DNA from: Candidatus Pelagibacterales bacterium | GTDB taxonomy: Bacteria > Pseudomonadota > Alphaproteobacteria > TMED109 | Assembly (NCBI GenBank): GCA_002684605.1 | Contig: NYVM01000039.1 | Location: 4,416 to 38,343 of the forward strand | Direction: 5' to 3' | DNA length: 33,928 nt | Position numbers and translations under genes: made by a program | Notes under the pieces: generated by a model | Database searches by the model: none | The model's input: only the letters and a program-made list of their open reading frames with translations | Told to the model about the DNA's origin: nothing | Shown here: positions 16,843 to 26,362 of the stretch, one piece after another | How the letters are laid out: every line of letters begins with the position of its first letter | How positions within the stretch are numbered: position 1 is the first letter of the stretch

Positions 16843-18057
16843 ATGTCTTCTTCATACGAAAAAAAGTTAACTGAACTAAATAAACAAGATTTTAGAGCTT
16901 CAGCTTGGTCTGATATTTTTCTTTTAAAAGACCAACTATCAGAAGAAGAGAATATGATTAAAGAAACTGCTGCAAATTATGCACAAGATAAATTAATGAC
17001 TCGTGTGCTTGATAACAATCGTAATGAAAGTTTTGATAAAAATATTTTTAGAGAAATGGGTGCAATTGGCTTACTAGGATCAACGATCAAAGGTTATAAC
17101 TGTCCAGGTGTCTCATATGTTGCCTATGGTTTAATTGCCCGAGAGATTGAACGAGTAGATTCTAGCTACAGATCATGCATGAGTGTACAATCTAGCTTAG
17201 TTATGCACCCAATTTATACATTTGGTTCTAAAGATCAAAAAAATCGTTTTTTACCAAAGCTTGCATCAGGTGAACATGTTGGAGCTTTTGGCTTAACAGA
17301 GCCTAATCATGGGTCAGACCCGGGAAGCATGGAAACTAAAGCAGTAGAAACGCAAGGAGGATATATTTTAAATGGATCAAAGACTTGGATAACAAACTCT
17401 CCAATTGCTGATATTTTGATTATATGGGCTAAAGATGAACAGAATATATTAAGAGGGTTTATAGTAGAAAGAGGATTTAAAGGTTTAGAAACTCCAGCCC
17501 TTAAAGGAAAGTTTTCTTTAAGAGCCTCTACTACTGGTATGATTCATTTATCAGATGTTTTTGTTCCTGAAGAAAATAAACTGCCTCATGTTAAATCATT
17601 TAAAGGACCTTTCTCATGTCTTGACTCTGCAAGATACGGTATAGCATGGGGAGCATTAGGAGCTGCTGAATTTTGCTGGCATGCAGCATTACAATACACC
17701 TTAGATAGAAAGCAGTTTGGTAAACCTTTAGCGGCTAATCAATTAATACAAAAAAAATTAGCTGATATGCAAACAGAAATTAGTTTAGCATTGCAAGGTA
17801 GTTTAAGAGTAGGCAGATTAAAAGATGAAGGTAAATCAACTCCAGATATGGTCTCATTAATCAAGAGAAACAGTACAGGTAAAGCCTTAGAAATTGCAAG
17901 AATAGCAAGAGATATGCATGGCGCGAATGGTGTAAGTGATGAATATCATGTTATTAGACATGTAATGAATCTAGAAGCTGTTAATACTTATGAAGGAACA
18001 CATGATATTCATGCATTAATTCTAGGTAGAGCCCAAACTGGTATTGCTGCATTCTAA
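16843..18057 (+). CDS. gcdH: Glutaryl-CoA dehydrogenase
   Basis: A 404-residue acyl-CoA dehydrogenase of the GCDH branch. It oxidises and decarboxylates glutaryl-CoA to crotonyl-CoA and CO2, passing electrons to ETF, at the end of lysine, hydroxylysine and tryptophan breakdown. Diagnostic features are E-R-V-D-S-S-Y-R110-S, whose Arg is expected to bind the glutaryl carboxylate; [12 protein letters not shown] at 149-160; and the catalytic base E384 in [13 protein letters not shown], the GCDH form of the C-terminal motif. AAGGAAA precedes the ATG. Its 3' end lies 5 bp from the converging valine-catabolism operon. No glutaryl-CoA-forming genes are adjacent. Confidence 0.92.
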   Translation: MSSSYEKKLTELNKQDFRASAWSDIFLLKDQLSEEENMIKETAANYAQDKLMTRVLDNNRNESFDKNIFREMGAIGLLGSTIKGYNCPGVSYVAYGLIAREIERVDSSYRSCMSVQSSLVMHPIYTFGSKDQKNRFLPKLASGEHVGAFGLTEPNHGSDPGSMETKAVETQGGYILNGSKTWITNSPIADILIIWAKDEQNILRGFIVERGFKGLETPALKGKFSLRASTTGMIHLSDVFVPEENKLPHVKSFKGPFSCLDSARYGIAWGALGAAEFCWHAALQYTLDRKQFGKPLAANQLIQKKLADMQTEISLALQGSLRVGRLKDEGKSTPDMVSLIKRNSTGKALEIARIARDMHGANGVSDEYHVIRHVMNLEAVNTYEGTHDIHALILGRAQTGIAAF

Positions 18058-18062
18058 TTAAA

Positions 18063-18947
18063 TTAATTATCTTCTATTAGTTTAATAATTGCTGTGTAAT
18101 CCAAGTCTCCATTACCTTGCTTTACAAAATCTTTATACATATCTAAAGCTAAAGAACCTATAGGTGTATTTAAATTTACTGATGCTGCTGATGCCTGAGC
18201 TAAAGATAAATCTTTTACCATCATACTTGCTGCAAAACCTGGCTTAAAACCATTATTTGCTGCTGCTGTTTCTATAATATCTGCTACAGGTAAATGATTT
18301 AACATAGCCCAAGACATACCTGTTGCTTTAGAGCTTATTTCAAAAAATTTATTTTGATCTAAACCTAGTTTTTTTGCCATTGTAAATGATTCACTAAGAG
18401 CTATCATAGATATACCTAGGATCATATTATTACATATTTTTGCAGCCAACCCTGAGCCTAAGTCACCTGCATGAACTACTTTTTTACCCATATTATTTAA
18501 AATTGGTAATGCTAAATTAAAACTCTCTTCATTACCTCCAACCATAAAAGTTAAAGTTCCATTATCTGCACCTACTACTCCTCCTGATACTGGAGCATCT
18601 ATAATATTCATATTATATTGATTAGCTTTTATTCCAACGGTTTTAATACTTTCAATATCAATAGTAGAACAATCTATTAATAAAGTTTTCTTATTACTAT
18701 TTTCAATAATACCTGATGACCCTAAATAGACCTCTCTTACATGCGAGCCTTCTGGCAGCATAGTAATGATAACCTCTTTGTCTTTAACCGTATTAACAAT
18801 GTCTGAGCAACCAATACATCCTTTTTTAGAAAGCCCATCTACTATATCCTTATTAAGATCGTATATATGAACATCATGTTTAGCCTTAACTAAATTTAAA
18901 GCCATTCCACTTCCCATATTTCCTAGTCCAATAAAACCTATTTTCAT
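18063..18947 (-). CDS. mmsB: 3-hydroxyisobutyrate dehydrogenase
   Basis: A 294-residue beta-hydroxyacid dehydrogenase oxidising 3-hydroxyisobutyrate to methylmalonate semialdehyde with NAD+ in valine degradation. The Rossmann motif is G7-L-G-N-M-G12, the substrate-binding D-A-P-V-S-G-G is at 117-123, the catalytic lysine K170 lies in G-L-A-A-K-I-C-N-N, and a late V-K-D-L motif is present. AAGGAA is well placed before the ATG. It is the last gene of the unit isobutyryl-CoA dehydrogenase - hydrolase - this gene, 17 bp after the hydrolase. The next enzyme of the pathway, methylmalonate-semialdehyde dehydrogenase (mmsA), is not in the window. Without the context it could be another family member, such as tartronate semialdehyde reductase. 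Confidence 0.92.
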   Translation of the reverse strand: MKIGFIGLGNMGSGMALNLVKAKHDVHIYDLNKDIVDGLSKKGCIGCSDIVNTVKDKEVIITMLPEGSHVREVYLGSSGIIENSNKKTLLIDCSTIDIESIKTVGIKANQYNMNIIDAPVSGGVVGADNGTLTFMVGGNEESFNLALPILNNMGKKVVHAGDLGSGLAAKICNNMILGISMIALSESFTMAKKLGLDQNKFFEISSKATGMSWAMLNHLPVADIIETAAANNGFKPGFAASMMVKDLSLAQASAASVNLNTPIGSLALDMYKDFVKQGNGDLDYTAIIKLIEDN

Positions 18948-18964
18948 ATCATTTCCTTACTTGA

Positions 18965-20002
18965 TTATATTGCTAAATCACCTTTTCCTAAAGACTTAAA
19001 GTGAGAAACAACAAGTTTACTACTAACTTCTTGAACCTTATTAGGGCTCCATATAGGTTTAAAATCTTTATCGACTAAAACAGACCTTACTCCTTCATAA
19101 AAATCAACTCCTGTCATACACGACTGAGATAACCTGTAATCCATAATTAAATTGTCTTTAAAAGACTTATATTTAGATAACCTTAATTGTTTCAAACTAA
19201 TTTTTAGACTTGTGGGAGAAGATTTATTCATAGCCTTAAAAGCTTCTTCAGCCCATATTTCATTAGAGCTTTCTAATAGAGAAATAATTTTTTCAACTTT
19301 ATTGTATTTAAAAATACTATTTATATTTTTATTTAGTGAAGGAAATATAGATGAATTTGTCTTTTCAGAGTATTCGTCAATAATTTTATGAATAGACCTC
19401 ATATTTTTAATATTAATTAAGCGTTTTTCAAGAGATTTAAAGTTATTCCTGCTTACACAATAATTAGCTAATCCTAATTCTATTAGGTCTCCACTAACTA
19501 ACCTTTTACCAGTTAATGCAATATATAAACCAATGTTACTTTTTAACTTGGATAAAAAGTTGGAAGAACCAACATCTGGAAAAAGTCCAATTGTGCACTC
19601 TGGCATAGCAAACTTAACGTTTTCAGAAACAACAACTATACTACTATGCATCGCAATACCTACTCCACCCCCCATACAAATTCCATTTACAAAAGAGATT
19701 ATAGGTTTTTTATATTTTTTTATTAAGTAATTAAGTTTGTATTCTCTATAAAAAAAATTTTTTCTTAATTTATTAATATTAGTTAAGTTTTCTTCATAAA
19801 AGCTTTTTACATCACCTCCTGCACAAAAAGCTTTATCTCCTTCTCCTTTAAAAATTACTAATTTAATATTTTTATTTTTATTAATATTTTTTAAACATTC
19901 TTCTATGCTAATAATCATTTCATAATTAAGTGCATTTAAATTAGTAGGCCTATTAAGTGTTATAATTGCTGCATTTCCATTCTCGCTGTATTTAATAGAC
20001 AT
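18965..20002 (-). CDS. 3-hydroxyisobutyryl-CoA hydrolase
   Basis: A 345-residue crotonase-fold enzyme that releases 3-hydroxyisobutyrate from its CoA ester in valine degradation. Oxyanion-hole strands are F-C-A-G-G-D-V-K (59-66) and M-G-G-G-V-G (110-115). The hydrolase-specific pair lies in M-P-E135-C-T-I-G-L-F-P-D143-V-G, matching the HIBCH signature rather than that of hydratases. The length and the C-terminal F-x-E-G-V-R-S-V-L-V-D-K-D motif are also those of HIBCH. AGGTAGG precedes the ATG, which lies 7 bp after the dehydrogenase gene. The middle part is unusually rich in Lys, Asn and Ser. Confidence 0.92.
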   Translation of the reverse strand: MSIKYSENGNAAIITLNRPTNLNALNYEMIISIEECLKNINKNKNIKLVIFKGEGDKAFCAGGDVKSFYEENLTNINKLRKNFFYREYKLNYLIKKYKKPIISFVNGICMGGGVGIAMHSSIVVVSENVKFAMPECTIGLFPDVGSSNFLSKLKSNIGLYIALTGKRLVSGDLIELGLANYCVSRNNFKSLEKRLINIKNMRSIHKIIDEYSEKTNSSIFPSLNKNINSIFKYNKVEKIISLLESSNEIWAEEAFKAMNKSSPTSLKISLKQLRLSKYKSFKDNLIMDYRLSQSCMTGVDFYEGVRSVLVDKDFKPIWSPNKVQEVSSKLVVSHFKSLGKGDLAI

Positions 20003-20009
20003 ATATAAC

Positions 20010-21152
20010 CTACCTATTTGCTAATAAGGACCTAGAAATCACAACTCTCATCACTTCGTTAGTACCTTCTAAAATTTGATGAACCCTTACGTCCCTAACA
20101 AACCGTTCTATTTGATACTCAGCTAAATATCCATATCCTCCATGTAACTGAAGCGCTTCATTGCATATTGAAAACCCTATATCAGTAGCAAATCTTTTTG
20201 CCATAGCACTTATCTTAGTTGAATCTTGCCCTAAGTCATCTATTTCTGAAGCGGCTTTTAATACCATTAACCTTGCAGCTTCTAGTTGTGTTGCCATATC
20301 TGCTAATTTAAATTGTGTAGCTTGAAAATCTGCAATTTTTTTTCCAAATTGGGTTCTATCATTTACATAATCTAAGGATTTTTCTAAGCAAATTCTTGCT
20401 GCACCTAAAGAGCAAGATGCAATATTGATTCTACCGCCATCTAATCCTTGCATTGCAATTTTAAAACCTTCTCCTTCTTTACCAATTAAATTTTTTATTG
20501 GAACTTTACAGTTTTCAAATATTACTTGTGCTGTGGGTTGTGAATTCCAGCCCATTTTATCTTCCAATTTACCAAATGATAACCCTTCAGAATCTTTATC
20601 AATTAATAAACACGAAATACCATTCGAACTTTTATCTCCTGTTCTGACCATTGTTAAATAAGTATCAGATATAGTAGCACCAGATATGAATGCTTTTGTC
20701 CCATTTAATATATAATAATCTCCTTCTTTAACTGCAGAAGTACTTAATGCAGCGGCATCAGAGCCAGACCCTGGCTCAGTTAAGCAATAGGATGATATAT
20801 ATTCCATGGTTAACAGTTTTGGTAAATATTTATCAAAATGGTATTTTGTACCATATTTAGAAACCATCCAAGTAGCCATATTATGTATAGATATAAAAGC
20901 TGCTGTTGACGGACAAGCTGTAGACAACTCTTCAAATATAATTGCAGCATCCAGCCTACCCAAACCAGTTCCACCTAGTTTTTCATCTACATAGATGCCA
21001 CCTAAACCTAAAGTTGCAGCCTCTCTTAGAACATCAATTGGAAGTGTTTTTTCCTTATCCCATTTATTTGCATAAGGAGCCATTTTATCCTTAGCAAAAG
21101 CTTGAATCATAGATTTAAATGCAATTTGATCATTACTTAGAGAAAAGTCCAT
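20010..21152 (-). CDS. Isobutyryl-CoA dehydrogenase (ACAD8-like)
   Basis: A 380-residue acyl-CoA dehydrogenase, FAD-dependent and ETF-linked. Motifs include Y-C-L-T-E-P-G-S-G-S-D-A-A for substrate and FAD binding, the D-R-x-Q-F-G-K helix, and the catalytic base E362 in I-L-E-G-T-N-E-V-M. The family alone would allow several short or branched acyl-CoAs. Isobutyryl-CoA is chosen because the two following genes are the next two steps of valine catabolism. It is the first gene of the operon, with TAGGA before the ATG. It is divergent from hemB across 114 bp of very AT-rich DNA. Confidence 0.88.
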   Translation of the reverse strand: MDFSLSNDQIAFKSMIQAFAKDKMAPYANKWDKEKTLPIDVLREAATLGLGGIYVDEKLGGTGLGRLDAAIIFEELSTACPSTAAFISIHNMATWMVSKYGTKYHFDKYLPKLLTMEYISSYCLTEPGSGSDAAALSTSAVKEGDYYILNGTKAFISGATISDTYLTMVRTGDKSSNGISCLLIDKDSEGLSFGKLEDKMGWNSQPTAQVIFENCKVPIKNLIGKEGEGFKIAMQGLDGGRINIASCSLGAARICLEKSLDYVNDRTQFGKKIADFQATQFKLADMATQLEAARLMVLKAASEIDDLGQDSTKISAMAKRFATDIGFSICNEALQLHGGYGYLAEYQIERFVRDVRVHQILEGTNEVMRVVISRSLLANR

Positions 21153-21266
21153 GTTATATCCTATTAATTATTGTATTTATAGATTAAAATCCCTATTAAG
21201 AGAGAAAAATTTTAAAAAACTATTATTATAATATAGTATAATTTTAAATAATTAGGAAATATATAT
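21153..21266. promoter_or_regulatory. Divergent promoter region, valine operon and hemB
   Basis: A 114-bp spacer serving both directions. It contains TATAAT-like sequence in both orientations and an ACTAT...ATAGT inverted repeat of five bp arms around 21220-21238. Only the divergent position supports the call. Confidence 0.35.
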
Positions 21267-22283
21267 ATGAGTAATAATTATATAAATATAGCTTCGTCTT
21301 CTTACCCTAGCACAAGGATGAGAAGAAATAGACGGACTAATTGGAGCAGAAGATTAATAGAAGAAAATAGACTTTCTGTTAATGATTTAATATTGCCTAT
21401 ATTTATTACAGATGGTGATAAAAAAACTGTTATTAATTCAATGCCAGGTGTTTACAGAACTCCAATCACTCAAATTATTGAAACTGTGCAAGAGGCTAAA
21501 GAATTAGGCATACCAGCTATAGCACTATTTCCTGAAACAAATACCGCTCTTAAAGATGAACAAGGGACTGAAGCGTTAAATGGTAAAAATCTTGTATGCA
21601 GAGCAACTAACTTAATTAAAAAAAATATTAATGATATTGGAATAATAACGGATGTAGCTTTAGACCCTTATACTAGTCATGGGCATGATGGTTTATTAAA
21701 AGATAATGAAATATTGAACGATGAAAGCGTAGAAATATTATGCAAACAAGCCGTTATTCAAGCTAAGGCTGGGTCAGATATTATAGCTCCTAGTGATATG
21801 ATGGATGGCAGAATAGCTTTAATTAGAAAAGAGCTAGATAAAAATGGTTTTAAAAATACTCAAATAATGTCTTATGCTGCAAAATTTGCATCCTGTTTCT
21901 ATGGCCCCTTTAGAAATGCAATTGGATCAGAATTAAATATAAGCAAAAAATCTAAAAAAAGTTATCAAATGGATTACTCAAATTCAGATGAAGCCTTAAG
22001 AGAAGTTAGCTTAGATATCTCTGAAGGAGCAGATATGATTATGATAAAACCAGGTATGCCCTATTTAGATATAATTTATAGAGTAAAATCTACATTCAAA
22101 ATGCCTACATACGCATACCAAGTTTCTGGGGAGTATGCTATGATTATGGCTGCCATAAATAATAAATACTTGGATAAAGATAAGGCTATTTTAGAATCTC
22201 TTAGCTGCTTTAAAAGAGCAGGAGCAGATGGAATTTTAAGTTATTTTGCCATAGATGCGGCCAAATTAATAAAACAAGGTTAA
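21267..22283 (+). CDS. hemB: Delta-aminolevulinic acid dehydratase (porphobilinogen synthase)
   Basis: A 338-residue homo-octameric enzyme that condenses two 5-aminolevulinate molecules to porphobilinogen for heme. Both Schiff-base lysines are present: K206 in S-Y-A-A-K-F-A and K261 in M-I-K-P-G-M-P-Y. The region that carries the zinc cysteines in Zn-type enzymes reads T-D129-V-A-L-D133-P-Y-T-S-H-G-H-D-G, the cysteine-free, magnesium-type form found in alphaproteobacteria and Pseudomonas. The N-terminal R-M-R-R-N arm is also typical. TTAGGAAA precedes the ATG. dusA follows after 4 bp, forming a two-gene unit of unrelated functions. Confidence 0.97.
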   Translation: MSNNYINIASSSYPSTRMRRNRRTNWSRRLIEENRLSVNDLILPIFITDGDKKTVINSMPGVYRTPITQIIETVQEAKELGIPAIALFPETNTALKDEQGTEALNGKNLVCRATNLIKKNINDIGIITDVALDPYTSHGHDGLLKDNEILNDESVEILCKQAVIQAKAGSDIIAPSDMMDGRIALIRKELDKNGFKNTQIMSYAAKFASCFYGPFRNAIGSELNISKKSKKSYQMDYSNSDEALREVSLDISEGADMIMIKPGMPYLDIIYRVKSTFKMPTYAYQVSGEYAMIMAAINNKYLDKDKAILESLSCFKRAGADGILSYFAIDAAKLIKQG

Positions 22284-22287
22284 TTTT

Positions 22288-23271
22288 ATGATTAATAATA
22301 TAAATTTATTATCTATAGCTCCTATGATGGATAGAACAGATTTACATTACAGAAATTTGTTAAGATTAATTTCTAAAAATACACTTCTTTATACAGAGAT
22401 GATTAATACGAATGCTATTATACACGATCAAAATAATAGATTTAGTATAGAATCTGACTGTAATGGACCAGTAGCATTACAGATTGGATGTTCTGATCCT
22501 GCCTCTGCAGCTAAAGCTGCAAAAATATTTTCAAAATCAAATTTTCAAGAAGTTAATATTAATTGTGGATGCCCATCTAACAAAGTTGTAAATGGAAATT
22601 TTGGTGCATGCTTAATGAAAGAACCTAAAAAAGTTGGTGAAATGATAGAAGCCATCAAGGAGAATTGTGACATACCAGTTACTGTAAAAACTAGAATTGG
22701 TTTAGATAATTATGATACAGATCAATTTCTTGAAGAATTTATTTCTGAACTAGATGAAAAAAAAGTTTCTACTGTTATTATTCATGCACGTATCGCAATT
22801 CTAAAAGGTTTATCTCCTCATGAAAATAGAACAATTCCTCCACTTAATTATCAAAGAGTAAAGTATATAAAAAAAACTTTTAAGCATATGAGAATTATAG
22901 TAAATGGAGGTATTATTAATTTAAATGATGCAAAAAATTTCTTAAAAGATTTTGACGGAGTTATGATTGGAAGAGCAGCATGGGATAACCCATGGATGTT
23001 TAGTAATGCAGAGAATGCCTTTTTTGATAAAAATATTAATGTCTCTAGATATGAAATTATTAATAATTATCTTGAATATGCAAATAAATATCTATCTTTA
23101 GGACATACTCAACGTAGATTAATTCGCCCTCTTTTTAATATGTTCTATGGAGTTCAAGGCTCTAAGTTATGGAAACAGCAATTAAATGATATTGCTAATA
23201 ATAAAATAGATATAAATAGTATTTCTAATTTAGCATATCAAATAGAAGATATGATATTAGATGCTGCTTAA
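22288..23271 (+). CDS. dusA: tRNA-dihydrouridine(20/20a) synthase DusA
   Basis: A 327-residue FMN enzyme that reduces uridine in the D-loop of tRNA. The A-P-M-M-D-R-T-D-x-H-Y-R start is specific to the DusA branch. The catalytic C95 lies in N-I-N-C-G-C-P-S-N-K-V, and the G-L-S-P-x-x-N-R-x-I-P-P-L motif also marks DusA. The FMN-binding V-N-G-G-I and M-I-G-R-A-A-W-D-N-P-W follow. It is almost certainly cotranscribed with hemB. The stop overlaps the stop of the converging RND pump gene by four bases (shared TTAA). Confidence 0.95.
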   Translation: MINNINLLSIAPMMDRTDLHYRNLLRLISKNTLLYTEMINTNAIIHDQNNRFSIESDCNGPVALQIGCSDPASAAKAAKIFSKSNFQEVNINCGCPSNKVVNGNFGACLMKEPKKVGEMIEAIKENCDIPVTVKTRIGLDNYDTDQFLEEFISELDEKKVSTVIIHARIAILKGLSPHENRTIPPLNYQRVKYIKKTFKHMRIIVNGGIINLNDAKNFLKDFDGVMIGRAAWDNPWMFSNAENAFFDKNINVSRYEIINNYLEYANKYLSLGHTQRRLIRPLFNMFYGVQGSKLWKQQLNDIANNKIDINSISNLAYQIEDMILDAA

Positions 23272-26200
23272 TTATTAGAACTTTTTTTATTAAATGACCC
23301 GAATGCTAGCATAAAGGCAGGCAATATTAATAAATTCAATATAGTAGATGTGGCAAGACCACCTATTATTATAGAAGCCATCGGACCCATAATTTCTCTT
23401 CCAGCATTATCAGCATCAAAAGCTATTGGAAGCATAGCTAAGCCAGTAACTAATCCAGTCATCAATATAGATGGTAGCCTTTCCTTCGCTCCTTTAATAG
23501 CTGTTTCTTGGTTCCAATCATATCCAGATTTAAAAACTAAATATTGGTAATGAGAAACTAACATAATAGAGTTTCTAAGAGTTATTCCAAATAAAGTAAC
23601 AAACCCAACTATGGAACCTATAGATAATAAACCACCACCTAATATTGCTGCAACAACTCCTCCAATTAAAGCGAATGGTAAGTTAATTAATATTAAAAAA
23701 GTATTTTTTATATTACCTATAGCAATTAACACTAGAAATAAAACTCCTATTAAAACCAAACAAGAGGTTGTAATTAATTCTATGCGTGCTTTTTTTCCTT
23801 CGACAGCACTACCTGTTATATTTGTATAAATATTATTACCTAAATCTGTATTATCAATTATAGAACTGATCTCATTTAAAGCCATATTTGTGGCACCATT
23901 TTTAGCTTTAGCTGTAATTATTTGTACTTTTCGACCAGAATCATGAAGTATATTATATCTACCTTTAGTAATGAATATATTTGAAACATCTTGTAGTTTT
24001 ATAGATTTTTCACCCTTATCAAATAAAACAATGTTTTTAAGTTTATTAATATGATCTAATTTCCAGTTATCTTTATATGATAAAACAATTGGTATTCTAA
24101 TCATATCTTGATAGTAAGTATCAATCACAACTCCATCTAATGCTGAATTAATTATTGAGTACGTTTCATCAATAGAAATATTATGCAATGCTAATAATTT
24201 ATAATTTAGTTCTATATTTATTTGTGGTTTACCCAAAATTGATTTTAATTGTATGTTTTGTAAAGCAGAACTATCTTTAATTTTTTTGTATAGTCTTGAA
24301 CTTGCAATATCTATTTCAGATAAATTATTGCCAAATATTTGAAGCACAATTGGTGAACTGTATCCAGAGGATGTTTCATCAACTCTTTCTATTAAGAAAG
24401 AGTTAGCTTCAAAAGATATACCGGGAGTATTAACTAATATATCTTTAATTTTATTAAAAATAATTTGTTGTTTTCTTCCACTTAAACTCTCTAATTCAAC
24501 TTCAAACTCAGAATAATGGCTCCCAAAAGTGTCCGCACCTCTCTCAGCCCTACCTGCCCATTGAGACATTGTTTTTACACCTTCTATATCTAATATATTT
24601 TTCGTAATAATATTTCCTAATCTCACTGTTTCGGATAAAGAGGTTCCTGTTAAAGATGAAGTATGTATCATAAAATGCCCTTCTCTTAATTCTGGTAAGA
24701 AACCTAGCATTAGTTTTGGCACTAAAAATATTCCAGAGAAACAGAATAATAATGCACACACAGAAGAAATTTTAGGAAACCTTGATAAAAAATATAACGC
24801 TTTTTCATAACTAGGATTAATTAATTTAATAATTAATGGGTCTTTTTTTTCGGAATATTTATTAAAACTAATACTTGCTAATGCAGGCGTTAGTGTAAGT
24901 GCAGAAATTAATGATGAAAATATAGCTAATATATAAGCTATACCTAATGGGGCAAACATTCTACCTACCACACCAGATAAAATTAATAGAGGAATAAATA
25001 CTAACATAACAATTAATGAAGCGAATACCACAGATCCTCTTACCTCTATGGATGCTCGATATATAACTTTTAAATTATGTAGAGGTTTCTTTAATTTACT
25101 ATTTTCTCTTAATCTTCTTAATATATTTTCAATATCTATAATTGCATCATCTACAACTTCACCTAAAGCTATTGCTAAACCACCTATTACCATTATGTTT
25201 AGACTAGTACCTGTAGTCAATGTTAGGATAGCTGCTAAAATTAGTGATATTGGAATAGCTAAAGCGGAAATAAGAGCTGCTTTTAAATTTGACATAAAAA
25301 CTATTAAAACTAATAAGACTAATATTCCACCAATAGCTAAATGATCAAGAATGCTATGTAAGCTTTTTAAAATATAATTAGCAGGTCTAAAAATTTGATT
25401 ATTTAGCTGAATATTATTTTTTGCAGTTAACTCATTTAAAGCAATTAAGGCTTCATCTATAGCTTTAGTAACTGCTACTGTATCAGCATTCAACTGACCT
25501 ATAACCATTACTATTACACCAAGCTTTCCTTCTATGCTTGCCTTACTAATCTGTCTAGATGCATTAAACTCAATTGTTGCAATATCACTTAATTTAATGA
25601 TCTGACCAGACTCATTTACTATATTAATAGATTTAATTTTATTAAGAGAAATCAGATTATTTTGAACAACTTGTATTTCTTGATTACTAGTAACCAACGA
25701 ACCAAATATTTTTAAATTAGCATTTTTAAGATTTTTTATTACTAAATCTATAGGAATTGAATATTCAATTAATTTATCTTTATTTAGAATAATATTTAAT
25801 TGTTTTTGTTCTCCTCCAAATATATTAACATCAGCAACACCTTTTACAGATAGTAATGCCGGAGAAACATGTTGTTCAACAAAACTCCTCAAATCAAGTA
25901 AGCTCTTATTATCAGATGAATAACCTATAGTCATAATTGTAGCTGCTGAAGAAGCTAGAGGCATTATGATTGGAGACTTCACAAATTTAGGAAGAATATT
26001 TTTAGCTCCATTTAATCTTTCTGTAACTAATTGTCTATTATTACTGTGTGATGAACCCTCAATAAAAGTTAAAGTTAAAACAGATAATCCTGCTATAGAC
26101 TCAGATCTAAGATATTCTATATTTGGTATACCACTTAAAAGAGATTCTAAAGGCCTAGTTACACTATTTTCTACTTGTTCTGAAGATAGACCTAGAGCTT

Positions 26201-26354
26201 CCGTTTGAATAATTACAAGTTTTGGTGAAAATTCTGGAAATATATCTAAAGAAGTTTGGAAAAGTTTCCAACTACAAAATATTGTAAGCAAAGTTATAAA
26301 AGCAATAATTATATATGGTTTATAAATAGAAAAACGAATTAAAGAATAAAACAT
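23268..26354 (-). CDS. Heavy-metal-type RND efflux pump inner-membrane subunit (CusA/CzcA family)
   Basis: A 1028-residue RND proton antiporter with the usual 12-TM, two-porter-domain duplication. The TM4 proton-relay motif reads A394-I-A396-L-G-E399-V-V-D402-D403-A-I-I-D-I-E409-N. The A/D/E pattern at 396, 402 and 409 aligns with CusA (A399, D405, E412) rather than with the D/D/E of CzcA, but two extra acids, E399 and D403, are present. The ion cannot be assigned; I see no clear equivalent of the CusA methionine triad, so a monovalent-copper role is not supported. It is the last gene of the kinase - TolC-like - adaptor - pump operon, 8 bp after the adaptor. The C-terminus has no metal-binding tail. 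Confidence 0.9.
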   Translation of the reverse strand: MFYSLIRFSIYKPYIIIAFITLLTIFCSWKLFQTSLDIFPEFSPKLVIIQTEALGLSSEQVENSVTRPLESLLSGIPNIEYLRSESIAGLSVLTLTFIEGSSHSNNRQLVTERLNGAKNILPKFVKSPIIMPLASSAATIMTIGYSSDNKSLLDLRSFVEQHVSPALLSVKGVADVNIFGGEQKQLNIILNKDKLIEYSIPIDLVIKNLKNANLKIFGSLVTSNQEIQVVQNNLISLNKIKSINIVNESGQIIKLSDIATIEFNASRQISKASIEGKLGVIVMVIGQLNADTVAVTKAIDEALIALNELTAKNNIQLNNQIFRPANYILKSLHSILDHLAIGGILVLLVLIVFMSNLKAALISALAIPISLILAAILTLTTGTSLNIMVIGGLAIALGEVVDDAIIDIENILRRLRENSKLKKPLHNLKVIYRASIEVRGSVVFASLIVMLVFIPLLILSGVVGRMFAPLGIAYILAIFSSLISALTLTPALASISFNKYSEKKDPLIIKLINPSYEKALYFLSRFPKISSVCALLFCFSGIFLVPKLMLGFLPELREGHFMIHTSSLTGTSLSETVRLGNIITKNILDIEGVKTMSQWAGRAERGADTFGSHYSEFEVELESLSGRKQQIIFNKIKDILVNTPGISFEANSFLIERVDETSSGYSSPIVLQIFGNNLSEIDIASSRLYKKIKDSSALQNIQLKSILGKPQINIELNYKLLALHNISIDETYSIINSALDGVVIDTYYQDMIRIPIVLSYKDNWKLDHINKLKNIVLFDKGEKSIKLQDVSNIFITKGRYNILHDSGRKVQIITAKAKNGATNMALNEISSIIDNTDLGNNIYTNITGSAVEGKKARIELITTSCLVLIGVLFLVLIAIGNIKNTFLILINLPFALIGGVVAAILGGGLLSIGSIVGFVTLFGITLRNSIMLVSHYQYLVFKSGYDWNQETAIKGAKERLPSILMTGLVTGLAMLPIAFDADNAGREIMGPMASIIIGGLATSTILNLLILPAFMLAFGSFNKKSSNN

Positions 26355-26362
26355 ATTAATAA

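Noticed and set aside
18053..18068. A near-palindrome of TAATTAA and TTAATTA at the gcdH/mmsB junction as a terminator.
   Set aside because: It is pure A+T, has essentially no loop, and is largely made of the two opposing stop codons and A+T filler.
25048..25344. A plus-strand open frame of 98 codons within the RND pump gene.
   Set aside because: It is antisense to conserved TM segments of the pump and has a composition expected from the complement of hydrophobic codons.
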